From Amia ocellicauda (taxonomy: Eukaryota; Chordata; Actinopteri; Amiiformes; Amiidae), in assembly GCF_036373705.1 (NCBI RefSeq), contig NC_089852.1:902501-966500 (forward strand): a stretch of 64,000 bases of DNA, read 5' to 3'. Made by a program: the position numbers and the translations under genes. Under the pieces are notes generated by a model that did not search any database, was not told the origin of the DNA, and saw only the letters and a list, made by a program, of their open reading frames with translations. This document shows, piece by piece, positions 45,431 through 57,700 of this stretch (the first letter of the stretch is position 1; each line of letters begins with the position of its first letter).

Positions 45431-47085
45431 AACGATTGAAGCCTCTGGTTGGCCCTGGTCATCTTCCCAATTTGCTGTGGTGGGATTGGATGAAAGAGTT
45501 GAAGCTTGACTGGCAGGGGTTGTTCAATAACATACATAAAGTCTCAGAGAGCAGGCTATCCCACATGCTGGTGTTCTGCCATGAGTTGGGTGAGATCAAG
45601 GGGACAGAAGTTCACATACAGCTGGTTCCCTCTGCAGTCCCCAGATCCTGTAAGGCAAGAACTTTGCCCATGGCTTTGCAGAAGAAAGTGGAAGTTGAGC
45701 TGCAGAGGCAGCAGGCAGCAGGCAGCAGGCATTATAAAGCCTGCCCCTTATTCAGAGTGGGCTGCACCCATCGTAGCGCTCCTGAAGAGTGACCGCCAAT
45801 CCGTGGATTGATGAGCCGCTTGCTAAACTCTCTGGTGGACTCTTCCGCAAACTCGACATGTTCGGCTTGTTCCAGTACACTCGGTTGCCCTTCCATATCT
45901 CTTCTGCTTGTGCTAATTTCCAGAGGGCCATGGAGGGATGCTTGGCGGGCATTGACCATGTTGTCCCGCCACAGGACCATCAGATACTGTTAGATGAGCT
46001 CCACGAGATGCATCCCATTGTCTCTGGGATGAAAGCAACAGTACAAGCATTCCTGTGGTGATCTTGATTGGAGTGGAAGATTGTGTGAAATCTTGTGAGT
46101 TTTGTCAGCAGTTATGGAACACTCCAGTAGAGGCTCCGATATGCCCCTGGGAATAGCCTTGTCGGCCATGGACACGGATTCATGTTGACTACACTGGTCC
46201 ATTCATGGGAGACCCATTCCTAGTGGTGGTGGATGCACACTCCAAGTGGCTAGATGTGTCTCCAGTGAAGTCAGTGACTTCAGCCAGAACCATAGGGCAT
46301 CTACAACAGCTTTTCAGTATTCATGGACTCCGAACCATGGTGCCACCATTTTCACGAGTTCAGAGTTTGAAGGTTTCCTGTCAGACAACAGCATTCACCA
46401 CATCACCTCGGTACTGTACCACCCCACCTCAAATGGGTTGGTAGAAAGGATAGTCCAGACCGTAAAGGCTGCACTGAGTAAGATGACGGAAGGTTCTCTG
46501 TAGACACGTTTCTCCAGGTTTTTGGCATCTTATAACACAACACCTCACACAACAACTGGGGTGTCCCAGCCAAAATGATGTTTGGTTGCCCACTGAGAAC
46601 TAGGTGGGATGATCTTAGGCCAGATGTCCTCAAGAGGGTCTGCCATGGACAGGAGAACATAAAGCAGAGCATGAAACCCTTCGGTGATTGCCTCCACAGG
46701 TCCTCTGTTATATAAGGTGGAAGTGGCTGGTAATGTGATGAGACACCATGTGGACCATCTTCTTTCCAGGCAGTTGTCTAGTGTGGCATCTATAGGGCAT
46801 CCTGGGGCCACCGATGCAACTGTAGAGTTCATGCCAGTGCCACAGGGAGAGCCTGCCTACGACCTGGATCCATCAGTGGTTACATCTGACCCTGGGGCGC
46901 CTGCGAAGTGGAGCTCCTGCAGCTTCCTTGCCGTTGAGTTCTGTGCCAGTAGTCCCAGTGGAAACGACATCACCGTTGTGCCGTTCTTCAAGAATCCGGA
47001 GAGTGGCTGTTCGCATAGAAGTGCAGGCACAATAACCCCGCTCCGTGGCATCACTAGAGATGGGGTAGTCTTCCCCCACTTTTAG
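45431..47085 (+). mobile_element. Ty3/gypsy pol fragment, + strand
   Basis: A second gypsy-type relic, not the same family as the - strand fragment. About 45600-46060 encodes reverse transcriptase pieces (AAGIIKPAPYSEWAAPIVAL, GLFQYTRLPFHISSACANFQ). The catalytic YVDD-type motif is absent because of a deletion. 46100-46500 encodes integrase pieces (DPFLVVVDAHSKWLDV, LSDNSIHHITSVLYHPTSNG, VERIVQTVKAALSKM). 46684-47085 continues the integrase C-terminal and tail region. Stops and frameshifts are frequent. Confidence 0.85.
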
Positions 47086-47166
47086 TCAAATTTCCCTTCC
47101 TGCTATATCCTGTTTACAAGGATGTTTCAGTTTTTCCTTTCCTCATTTTATTTAGTTTTTCCTGGG

Positions 47167-47277
47167 GGGGCAGGGAGGTTGTAAGTTCGGGGTTAACTGC
47201 GTTGTGTGCTGGCCTACGTGAAGGGTGCAGACAACTTTTCCACTAAACCAGTTCAGTTACCTTCTACTCAGACTGGT
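47167..47277 (+). mobile_element. Possible polypurine tract and start of 3' LTR
   Basis: GGGGGGGCAGGGAGG directly followed by TTGTAAGTTCGGGG has the form of a gypsy polypurine tract and LTR start. No LTR end is seen before the segmental duplication begins at about 47278, so the LTR seems cut at that boundary. Confidence 0.35.
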
Positions 47278-47670
47278 AAGCTTTTGCTTCCATAACTCTC
47301 TCAAACACATGGTAAGCATTTAACACCTGACAGCAGTGGGACACTCAATAGCACACAGCAGCACCGTCTCTGTGTCTGGTCACGTGACGAGGCTGACGGC
47401 TGTGGATATTTCAGGTCTCATGCTGTCGGGTTTCCTTCTTTCTTCCTTCCATTCTTGGCCTCGAGACAATTAGGTCCTTTAGCCCCTGAGAGGCCGAGTA
47501 GACCTAAGGGCCCTGCGTTTATATCCTAATCCCGAATTAATTTGTAAGGCCACCTTGAGCTATTTCTCCTCAATCGCTAATTCCTTGGAATTTGAATGTT
47601 GCTAACACACGGAAAAAGAGAGACAGAAGGAGAGAGAGAGATTGGTACAATTGGTATTGTTGTATATATT

Positions 47671-47895
47671 GCCTGTATGATTGGGAATCGCCCCCTACCC
47701 TTCATGAAGTGGTGCTGGGCCTGCATCACCCCCTGCCTGTGTGTGGTGAGCGAACCGCACTGCCCCCCCCGTTCTCAATTCAGATTGAGCTTTATTGACA
47801 GACTAGTTGAGCTCAGTGTTGCCAAAGCATTGTCGGACAGGTCCAGAGCTCAGGAACAGAGCAATGGAACAATGAATAAAGGGATTATACACAAT
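47671..47895 (+). pseudogene. Relic of slc6a8 exon 12 with its splice donor (copy B)
   Basis: From ATTGCCTGTATGATTGG the sequence follows slc6a8 exon 12 to its end: [20 protein letters not shown], then LCV and GTGAGC. The match continues into the intron (GAACCGCACTGCCC) and the LINE tail (GAGCTCAGTGTTGCCAAAGC). Only a handful of bases differ from 13865-13956. The upstream start of the exon and all other slc6a8 exons are absent, so it cannot encode a transporter. Confidence 0.85.
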
Positions 47896-47899
47896 GTAG

Positions 47900-48270
47900 G
47901 GAGTGTGTTACCTGGGGGACTGAGGGGGAGACTCCTTTACTGTTTGTTTGTTATAACCCCCCCACCCCACCCCACCCCACCAACAAAGAAGTGCAAAATA
48001 GTGAAAGGCTGCAACAACATATTTAATTTACATATCATTGACAGCTGATGCACACAGACACACACACAGTTCGTACAGGCTCATCATCAAGTCAGCCCAC
48101 AAAAAGGCCTTTCTGTCCACGATGCCGGCACTGACGCTGGTACAGGTAATCTCCTGGTAAACTCCGCTCTTTTAACACATGATGAGGACATGCTGGAGGA
48201 GGCTGGAGAGTCAGGGTGACGCAGACGAGGAAGCAGTTTAAAGACCCCCACTCCAGCTCCAGGCACCTCT
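47900..48270. other. slc26a6: 3' flank of slc26a6 copy B
   Basis: Contains a (CCCCA)n patch (about 47958-47982) and an ATTAAA polyadenylation-type signal on the - strand at 48022-48027, conserved with copy A. It ends at the stop codon of exon 19; most of it is probably 3' UTR. Confidence 0.4.
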
Positions 48271-48274
48271 GCTG

Positions 48275-51200
48275 CTACAGCTTGGTACTGCAGTCCATAT
48301 CCTGCCAAGACAGACAACAGCCCCTCAGTGTGGACAGACACTGCTGGCACATCACTGCTGCAGAATAATGACTTGGGAAATGCGACTTTGTCACTGTATG
48401 TCAGTGTGTGTGTCAGGGTTTCAGTGTGTGTGTGTCACAGCATTAGTCAGGGTGTCAGGGTGTGTGTCTTTGAAGCTCACCAGTACGCAGTCGTATCCAG
48501 GGGCGGTGGGAGTGCCGTGGAGCTGCAGGCAGTGCAGCACAGCATCGTGGACAGAGGGGAAGAGGTGTCTCTTTGTGAGGCTGGGAATGAAGAAGTCTCC
48601 GCACTCCAGCTGCTCCACCACACAGGCTGCAGACACAGGGGCACACAGAGGGACAGACACACGGAAGGGACACACAGGGACACAAACAAACACACAGGGA
48701 CACACAGAGATGTATAGGGACACACAGGAACACACACGGACAGAGACACACAGGGACACAGGGACAGAGGGACAGGCTGTTAGTACAGTACAACCTCCAC
48801 AGTACAGTGAGAACTTTGCAACTCATTGCATCTTGAGTTGGATTTTACATTGCATCTGGAAAGTATTCACAGCGCTTCACTTTTTCCACATTTTGTTATG
48901 TTACAGCCTTATTCCAAAATTGATTAAATTAGTTATTTTCCTCAAAATTCTACAAACAATACCCCATAATGACAACGTGAAAGAAGTTTGTTTGAAATCT
49001 TTGCAAATGTATTAAAAATAAAAAACAAGCACATGTACATAAGTATTCACAGCCTTTGCCATGACACTCAGAATTGAGCTCAGGTGCATCCTGTTTCCAC
49101 TGATCATCCTTGAGATGTTTCTACAACTTGATTGGAGTCCACCTGTGGTAAATTCAGTTTATTGGACATGATTTGGAAAGGCACACACCTGTCTATATAA
49201 GGTCCCACAGTTAAAAGTGCATGTCAGAGCACAAACCAAGCCATGAAGTCCAAGGAATTGTCTGTAGACCTCCGAGACAGGATTGTATAAGGCACAGATC
49301 TGGGGAAGGGTACAAAAAAAATTCTGCAGCATTGAAGGTCCCAATGAGCACAGTGCCCTCCATCATCTGTAAATGGAAGAAGTGTGGAACCACCAGGACT
49401 CTTCCTAGAGCTGGCCGCCCAGCCGAACTGAGCGATCAGGGGAAAAGGGCCTTAGTCGGGGAGGTGACCAAGAACCCGATGGTCACTCTGACAGAGCTCC
49501 AGCGTGTCTCTGTGGAGAGAGGAGAACCTTCCAGAAGAACAACCATCTCTGCAGCACTCCACCAATCAGGCCTGTATGGTAGAGTGGCCAGACGGAAGCC
49601 ACTCCTCAGTAAAAGGCACATGACCGCCCACTTGGAGTTTGCCAAAAGGCACCTGAAGGACTCTCAGACCATGAGAAACAAAAGATTGAACTCTTTGGCC
49701 TGAATGGCAAGCGTCATGTCTGGAGGAAACCAGGCACCGCTCATCACCTGGCCAATACCATCCCTACAGTGACACTTGGTGGTGCCAGCATCATGCTGTG
49801 GGGATGTTTTTCAGCAGCAGGAACTGGGAGACTAGTCCGGATCGATGGAAAGATGAATGCAGCAATGTACAGAGACATCCTTGATGAAAACCTGCTCCAG
49901 AGCGCTCTGGACCTCAGACTGGGGCGAAGGTTCATCTTCCAACAGGACAACGACTCTAAGCACACAGCCAAGATAACAAAGGAGTGGCTACAGGACAACT
50001 CTGTGAATGTCCTTGAGTGGCCAAGCCAGAGCCCAGACTTGAACCCGATTGAACATCTCTGGAGAGATCTGAAAATGGCTTTGCACCGACGCTCCCCATC
50101 CAACCTGATGGAGCTTGAGAGGTCCTGCAAAGAAGAATGGGAGAAACTGCCCAAAAATAGTTGTGCCGAGCTTGTAGCATCATACTCCAAAAGACTTGAG
50201 GCTGTAATTGGTGCCAAAGGTGCTTCAATAAAGTATTGAGCAAAGGCTGTGAATACTTCTGTACATGTGCTTTTCTTGTTTTTTATTTTTAATACATTTG
50301 CAAAGATTTCAAACACACTTCTTTCATGTTGTCATTATGGGGTATTGTTTGTAGAATTTTGAGGAAAATAACTAATTTAATCAATTTTGGAATAAGGCTG
50401 TAACATAACAAAATGTGGAAAAAGTGAAGCGCTGTGAATACTTTCCGGATGCACTGTATATTGTGTATTTGTCATGCCATGCACTTATATATAAGATAAT
50501 AATAATGATGATACGTAGAATTTAACGTATCAGAAGTCGGCACCACTGACAGAGAGGTGGGGTATGTTCGACCGTTCATTTGAAGGAAGGATATGTGATC
50601 CAAATGCTGTAAATCCTCACTGCTGATTGGCAATCAACCATATGCCCCACTGCTGATTGGCTATCGACCGTATGACTCACTACTGATTGGCTAATGACGG
50701 TAGGACTCATTGCTGATTGGCTATTGACGGTAGGAATCACTGCTGATTGGCTATCGACCAGACAGGGACATGATGCTCTGCGCAGGAGTGGAAGGTTGAG
50801 CGTTCCACCAGTCTTGTCAATGGGCTTTGTGGTGTTATCGGTCGATTATAAATCAATTATGAATCATAACCGTACATAAGCACAAGCAGCGCACTAGGTG
50901 TCCCGGTGCATCACTGCAGGAAGATCGGTTGAGCTGTTGGAACGGACACTCACCCTGACAGCCGGCGATGTACACACCCACGTCGATCTCCCCGAAGTCG
51001 GTGAAGATCTGAAACGAGGAGCACAGTGAGCCGGCGGCGCAGACCCGGGGGTCTCTGTGAGAAGTGTTATTACACCCCCTCTGACCCTGTTGCAGCTCTC
51101 CATCTATCCCTCTCTCCATCCCTCCTTGCCTCCCTCCTTCTCCCTCCTCCTTAAAACTCTCTCTCCATCCCTTTCCTCTCTGCATCCTCCCGTCTCCCAC

Positions 51201-54200
51201 CTCTCTCCCACTCCCTTCCTGCCCAATCCTCTTCTCCACCCTCCCCCTCTCTCGTCGCTCACGCTCTTCAGTGTGTTGATGGCCACAGTGTCCAGGAAGT
51301 TGCAGGTACTGAGGTCCAGGATGATGGAGTGAATGTCCCAGCTCCACTTGCCCAGGGAGCCCAGGGACAGGCGCTCCAGGTCTCGGCTCAGGGTGTCCTG
51401 GGTGTCGCAGCTGGAGTCCACCGTGCTGGTGTCGCCCTCCAGCTCCGACACCGAGCCCAGGGTGGCCGTGTCGGGGTCGCCCATCTTCAGGTACTCCCAG
51501 GACACCTGTCTGTTGCCGGCCTGGGGCCTCACAAACACCGTGCCATTGCCCTGGTGAAGCACCATGTGCCTCTCCTGCTCCCGCCACAGCTGGGCCTCCT
51601 TCTCCACCGAGAACACTGACCCCCGGGTCTCCCGGGCCCCTGGCCCCTTCAGTGTCCGCTCCTGACAGAGGCAGAGGAGGAGGAGAGAGGAGGAGTGACA
51701 GGGACTTTGTGAGTCTCAGCCATTACTGACTCACACACACACACACAGTGGGTCCTGATGCGGTGTGGTGCCGGTGCTGCAGAGTCTCACCGTTCTCTTG
51801 GCATGTCTCCTGGCTCTGCGCTGCTCCCGCTGCTCCCGGCGCTGCTGCTTGGCCACCTGCTTCCTCTTGTAGGTCAGCAGTTTGCCGATGTCAATCCCAC
51901 TCTGGGTACAGACAGGGCAGCAATAACCAGTAAGCAATACTAACTTGTGCGGTACCATGTGGTGCAGTGTAGTGCTGTGTGGTGCCGTGTGGTGCTGAGC
52001 GATGGGGGGCTTCAGGTGAGGGCCAGCTCACCTTCTTCTTCAGGGCCTCCAGGTACAGCTCTGCGTTGGCGAAGTACACTGTGGCCGAGGAGCGGAAGAT
52101 GGTGATGCCTGGGATCTCCCTGGCCTTGAGGGAAGAGCAGGAGCCTCGTCACCACCCTGCCCACCATCTGCTCTCTCTCTCTCTCTCTCTCTCTCTCCCC
52201 TTCTTCCTCACTCCTTTCTATATCTCTCTGCCAACTCTCTTCTCCCGTCCCTCTGTCATGCCTCTCATTTTTTCTCTCTCTCTCCCTCCCCCAGGTGTCT
52301 CACCTCTGCGTACATCTTCACATCCAGGTAGAGCTCGGTGCCCAGGATCTGTCCCAGGATAGAGTAGCGAGGCCTGAGAAAAGGACAGGACAGAAAGGCA
52401 GGCTGGGCTCAGTACAGGAGGTCAGGACACAGACACTCACTGACGTCCATCCCAGAGACAGTGCAGCGCTCAAGGGAGAGACAGAGAGAGACGGGGAGAG
52501 ACGCAGAGTGAGACCCACAGCTGTGTCCTGAAGATGACGGTGAGCAGAGCGAAGCCGATGGAGGCGGCCAGCCCCAGGTCCAGGTTCAGCAGCAGCGTGG
52601 ATATGAAGGTCACGACCCACACCAGCTGGGAGGAAGACACAGAGGGCAAAGGTCAGAGGCCATCCAGTGCACCAGCCTCAACTGACAAGGAGGCAAATAA
52701 AGCCAATCCAGTCGGAATGAAAGTGTCTCAGTCTCAGTCTCTCTGTCTCCAGCTCCTCACCAGGTCGATTTTGCTGCTCCTCCACAGAGTGCAGATGTCC
52801 AAGAACTGCATGAACATCCCCTTCAGGTTGACAAAGACAATGGCAGACAGCACAGCCTGAGACACAGGACACAGGACACAGGAAACAGGAGTCAGAGATG
52901 CAGGAGACAGATGCAGGGTGGGGGGCAGGTCCATGGCTATATCTTCTGTACCCTGTTTGACATGGAATAATCTGGGGATTTCACATTTCCCCCACATCAG
53001 TGCCGTGTGGCAGCAAGAGCTGAGCGGCGCGTTACCTTGGGCAGCGACTGGAACAGAGAGCCCAGCTTCAGCACAGTGACGAGCACGATCACCGCAGAGA
53101 CCGCCGAGGCCATCTGGGACGAGGAACACAGACGGGTTAGACACACATCGTCAACACTGCACACACTGGGAATGTGTCCCCTTATAGTTCTCACCTGCCA
53201 GACTGGGGCTGTGAGAGAGAGAGGGGGCTGTGAGAGAGAGAGAGGACTGTGAGAGAGAGAGGGGGCTGTGAGAGAGAGAGAGGACTGTGAGAGAGAGAGG
53301 GGGCTGTGAGAGAGAGAGAGGACTGTGAGAGAGAGAGGGGGCTGTGAGAGAGAGAGGGGGCTGTGAGAGAGAGAGAGGACTGTGAGAGAGAGAGGGGACT
53401 GAGAGAGAGAGAGGGGGCTGTGAGAGAGAGAGGGGGCTGTGAGAGAGAGAGGGGGCAGTGTACGCTGCGCTGCAGGGAGAGCCGCAGGCCGCAGTGTCTC
53501 AGGGCCTCACCTGGGTCTTTCCTCCCGTGCTCTCCTGGATCAGGCTGCGTGACATCGAGGAGCTCACGGAGTAGCACTGGAAGAACCCCCCCACTGTGTT
53601 ACTGAGGCCCAGAGCCACCAGCTCCTGCAGCAAGAGAGACCAGTGTCAGCAGCAGGAACCCAGGGGACACAAGGTAATGCCAAAGATCCTCTATTTAAAC
53701 AAGATAGTCAGCTCCACCTAATTAACGTGGGAACTTTCGTCTTTGCCAAAGCAGTGCATTGTGGGATTGCAAGGAGTTCCAGTGGCGATTTCTCTCCTCT
53801 CCATATAACGGAAAGCCAGCTTCATTTCATATTGTTAAGGAGGGGCGACTCTAATGCAACCCAGGTGCATCATGTTAAAGAATTAAATTATTTTTTAAAG
53901 AGAAAGCTTTGAATATGAAATGAGGCAGATTTTCCATTATATAGGGAAAAATTGCCACCGGAACTCCTTGCAATCTAATGCATTGCGAGAGAAAGACAAA
54001 AGAAAAGGATCTTTGGTAATACAGTGTGTGGCCAGCAGGCACACAGACACAGCACAGCTCCCACACAGACACAGGAATTCACAGTAAAACACAAAACACA
54101 CACAGATACACACAGATGCATGATTGGACATAGAGACACACACAGAGGGCTGTGTCTCACTGACCTGACTGCTGTCCACCTTGTACCCGTGTTTGAGGGC

Positions 54201-54734
54201 AAAGGTCTTTCCCAGAGAGATGGAGATGGCATAGCCAACGATGGCCAGAGCGAAAGCGTCTCCGATCACCTCTCTGAACAGGGACACGTCCGGGGCGCGG
54301 GGGGGCTGCAGACTGGGGGGTGGACAGAGAGAGGAGACACAGGGTCACAGGAATGCACACCTGACAACAGGCAGAGCCTCAGAGAACCCGCTGGGCCCGA
54401 GAGTGTCAAGAGGGATGGCGGTAACGGCCCCCCAATTCTTACACCTATAACACCCCCATCCACTGCACTTTACCCCCCACCCCATCTTCCAGGACCGCAG
54501 CACTGAAGAAGCACTCACCCACTGGAAATCTCCCCCACCACCTCCACCCCATACTGGGGCTGCAGAGAGGCCAGACAGGAGACCAGCGTCCCAGCTATGA
54601 TCTGGACGGGGAGAGAGGGAGAGGCAGAGAGAGAGCAGAGAGGAAAGAACGAGAGAGGGAGAGAGAGGGAGAAGAGAGTTGGCAGGGGGGAGATCAGTGA
54701 GGCGGTTTTGGAAAGCAGGTGCAGATGTGTGTGT

Positions 54735-54772
<38 letters not shown>

Positions 54773-57700
54773 ATGTGTGTGAGTGCATGAGTGTGTGAGA
54801 GAGTCAGTGTGTGTGTAAGAGAGTGAGTGCGTGAGTGTGTGAGTGTGAGTGTGTGTGTGTTTAAGAGTAAAGGGGAAAAACGTGGCAATCATTGCCTAAA
54901 TGCCGGACTCTGCTGGTCCGCTTCTGGTAAGAAGGTGTAAGACTCACTGGAATGTCAGGTACGTTCACCTCTCTTATTTGCAATATTTTTTACAGATACC
55001 CCAATTTGTTTGTCTCAGGCCCCACGTGGGCTTCTAACTCACTCCTTGAACCCTATTTATTCTTCTTGTGTCAGTGACCAGCTTGTTTCAATACATCGTT
55101 GGGGTCTTGGTTCAGTCCTTTAGTTCCCTTACCACAAGATGGCCACCGCTGTTTGTAAACAGAGTCCTTTTGTTCTCCTCAGCTCAGTGGGAGGCACGCT
55201 AAGGGCCCAGGACATAATACTTAAACCAATACTTAATACTCCAAGGCCAGAAAGCGTACATGAACACTGGCACGACATGGAGGCTGAGTAACAGGGCAGA
55301 GGTGGGAGGAGGGGGGGGAGATAACCAGACAGTGACCTATCCAGCACCACAGGCAAATCTTATCCATGGTGGACAACAGATATATATGAGCTCCACAAGA
55401 ATTGGCAAACAGAGAGACACTGTGTCACGGACACCGACAGAGGGACACTGAGACACAGGGACAGTGAGACAGAGGGACACAAAGACACAGGGACAGTCTT
55501 ACCATGATCAGCTCTACAGGAATGGGCAGCGGCAGCTTTCTGCTCAGCCTGACGTTGAGCTCCTTCGCTGCGATCAGAGCCACCAGGGACACCACACTGA
55601 CCACCAGAGTGCCCAGATTGGTCTGGGGCAGCAGCCAGCACACATCTATCAGTGTCTGGAGAGGAAGAGAGGGGCAGGGAGAGAGAGAGAGAGAGAGAGG
55701 TTGGTCTGAAGTAAGCGAGTGAAAGGTTGGAGTGAATGAGTGGAGGAGAATGGAGGAGAAGAGGGACAGAAGGAGAGACAGGGTCACATCTGGTGCTCCT
55801 ATCATTAACACCCTGAAGTACAGCTAGTCTGGAGACACAATTCCTTCACCAGGTGAGAGACAGAGAGATGGAGAGAGTGAAGGAGAGGAGCGAGCACCAA
55901 GGAGGCTCCGTTACTCACATAGACCAGAGAAAGAGGCCCTCTGTGGTGCTGGGGGTGGAGGCCGAAGATGTACTTGAGCTGGGAGATGACAGCGTTGACC
56001 ACGGCACCAGTGGTGTAGCCCCTGACCAGCGGGTTGGACAGGTAGGTCACCACGAAGCCGAACTGCACCAGACCCAGCACCACCTGCACACACACACACT
56101 CAGACTGAGGTCCTGGGAGCTCCGAGGTCATTGTTTATGCACTGGCCCTGTCGCTTTGAGGGGCCTAGTGTTTCCACAGCCGTGAATCAGGTGCAGCTGG
56201 GAGCAGGACCAGCAGTTTGAATTCGGTTTTATTTTTTACCTGGAACATCCCTGCTAGGCTTGTGACCGCCGCGGCAACCTGGACCCTGTAGGTGTCCCTG
56301 GCGGTCAGGTCCAGAACCTCAGTGCCGTTGGTGTCATTGTGGAGGAAGTTCTCGTTGGGAGCGAGGCGCTCAGTCACACTGCCCACCATGAGACTGATCA
56401 CCGCAATGCTGCCTGAGAGCAAAAACGCACAAACAAACACAACACACACACACACACAGACATACAGGATGGAGAGAGACAGTGAGAGACAAGGATGTCA
56501 TGATCCTGCAAGAGACATGGTGTCGGACAGACGTGTCCACTCACTGTCCCTCGGGCTACAGAGAGGTCATAATGCCCTCCCTGAAGAAGCCCTCTCTCAG
56601 ACACGGCAGGGACTGCGGGGGAATAATAGTCTGGTACAAAGCAGAGCTCAGTGACTCCATACAGCCCATCAAAACAGCCACACATATGGCTCAAAATAAG
56701 CAAAGAAATCATCTCTACACAAACCAACGTGTTCCTGTGTGCAGTGTATGTTCCCCCCTCAGAATCCCCCTATCACAATGAGGAGATCTTCCCCAACCTC
56801 CAGACTGAGGTCTGCCACTTCCAGGCCCAGGGAAGTGTGCTGATCTGTGGGGACCTGAACGCCCAGACAGGCAGCCTGCCTGACTTCACCAGCACACAGG
56901 GAGACGGCCACATATTCGGCCACACCCCCTTAAACACCCCCATCAGCTCCCTCAGACACAGCCACGACAGGGAAGTGAATAAAAACGGGCAACAATTACT
57001 GCAGCTCTGTCAGGGACTGGGCCTGTATATCGTGAATGGCAGGATCCGGGGGGACTCTCTGGGAAGATACACCTACAGCTCAGCTCTCGGCAGCAGCACC
57101 GTAGACTATGCCATCACAGACCTAGACCCCTTCTCTCTCAGTGCATTCACCGTCAAACCACTGAAACCTCTGTCAGACCACAGCCAAATCACTGTTCCTG
57201 AAGAGGACAGAGCACAGCAGCAGCACTCACACACAGCCCAGCAAGCTATACAGCCTCAGACACTCCTACAGACGGGCTCAGACAGCGCACAAGAGTACCA
57301 CAAAGCAACTGGCAATCAGGACATCCAATCACTAATACACACCTTTCTGGTCACCGCAAATCAACATAGTAAAAAAGGAATAAATCTGGCTATAAAAAAC
57401 TTAAATCATATATTTGAAAAAGCAGCTTTACAGTCAAAATTGAAAATTAAAAAGAACATCCCAACAAAACACAAAGAGGAGAATTGGTTTGATAAGGAGT
57501 GCAATACAATAAGCAAGGAACTTAGGAAACTATCAAACCAAAAGCACAGACAACCAGATAACCCAGATTTACGCCTCAGTTACTGTGAAACACTCAAACA
57601 TTACAAAAAAACACTTAGAACAAAAAAGAACAACACACTCGAAAGCAACTGACAATAATCGAGTCCATTAACACAAACAGATTCTGGGAAAACTGGAAAA

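Noticed and set aside
47596..48048. Functional second slc6a8 gene
   Set aside because: Only part of exon 12 and its intron are present; no other slc6a8 exons lie nearby.
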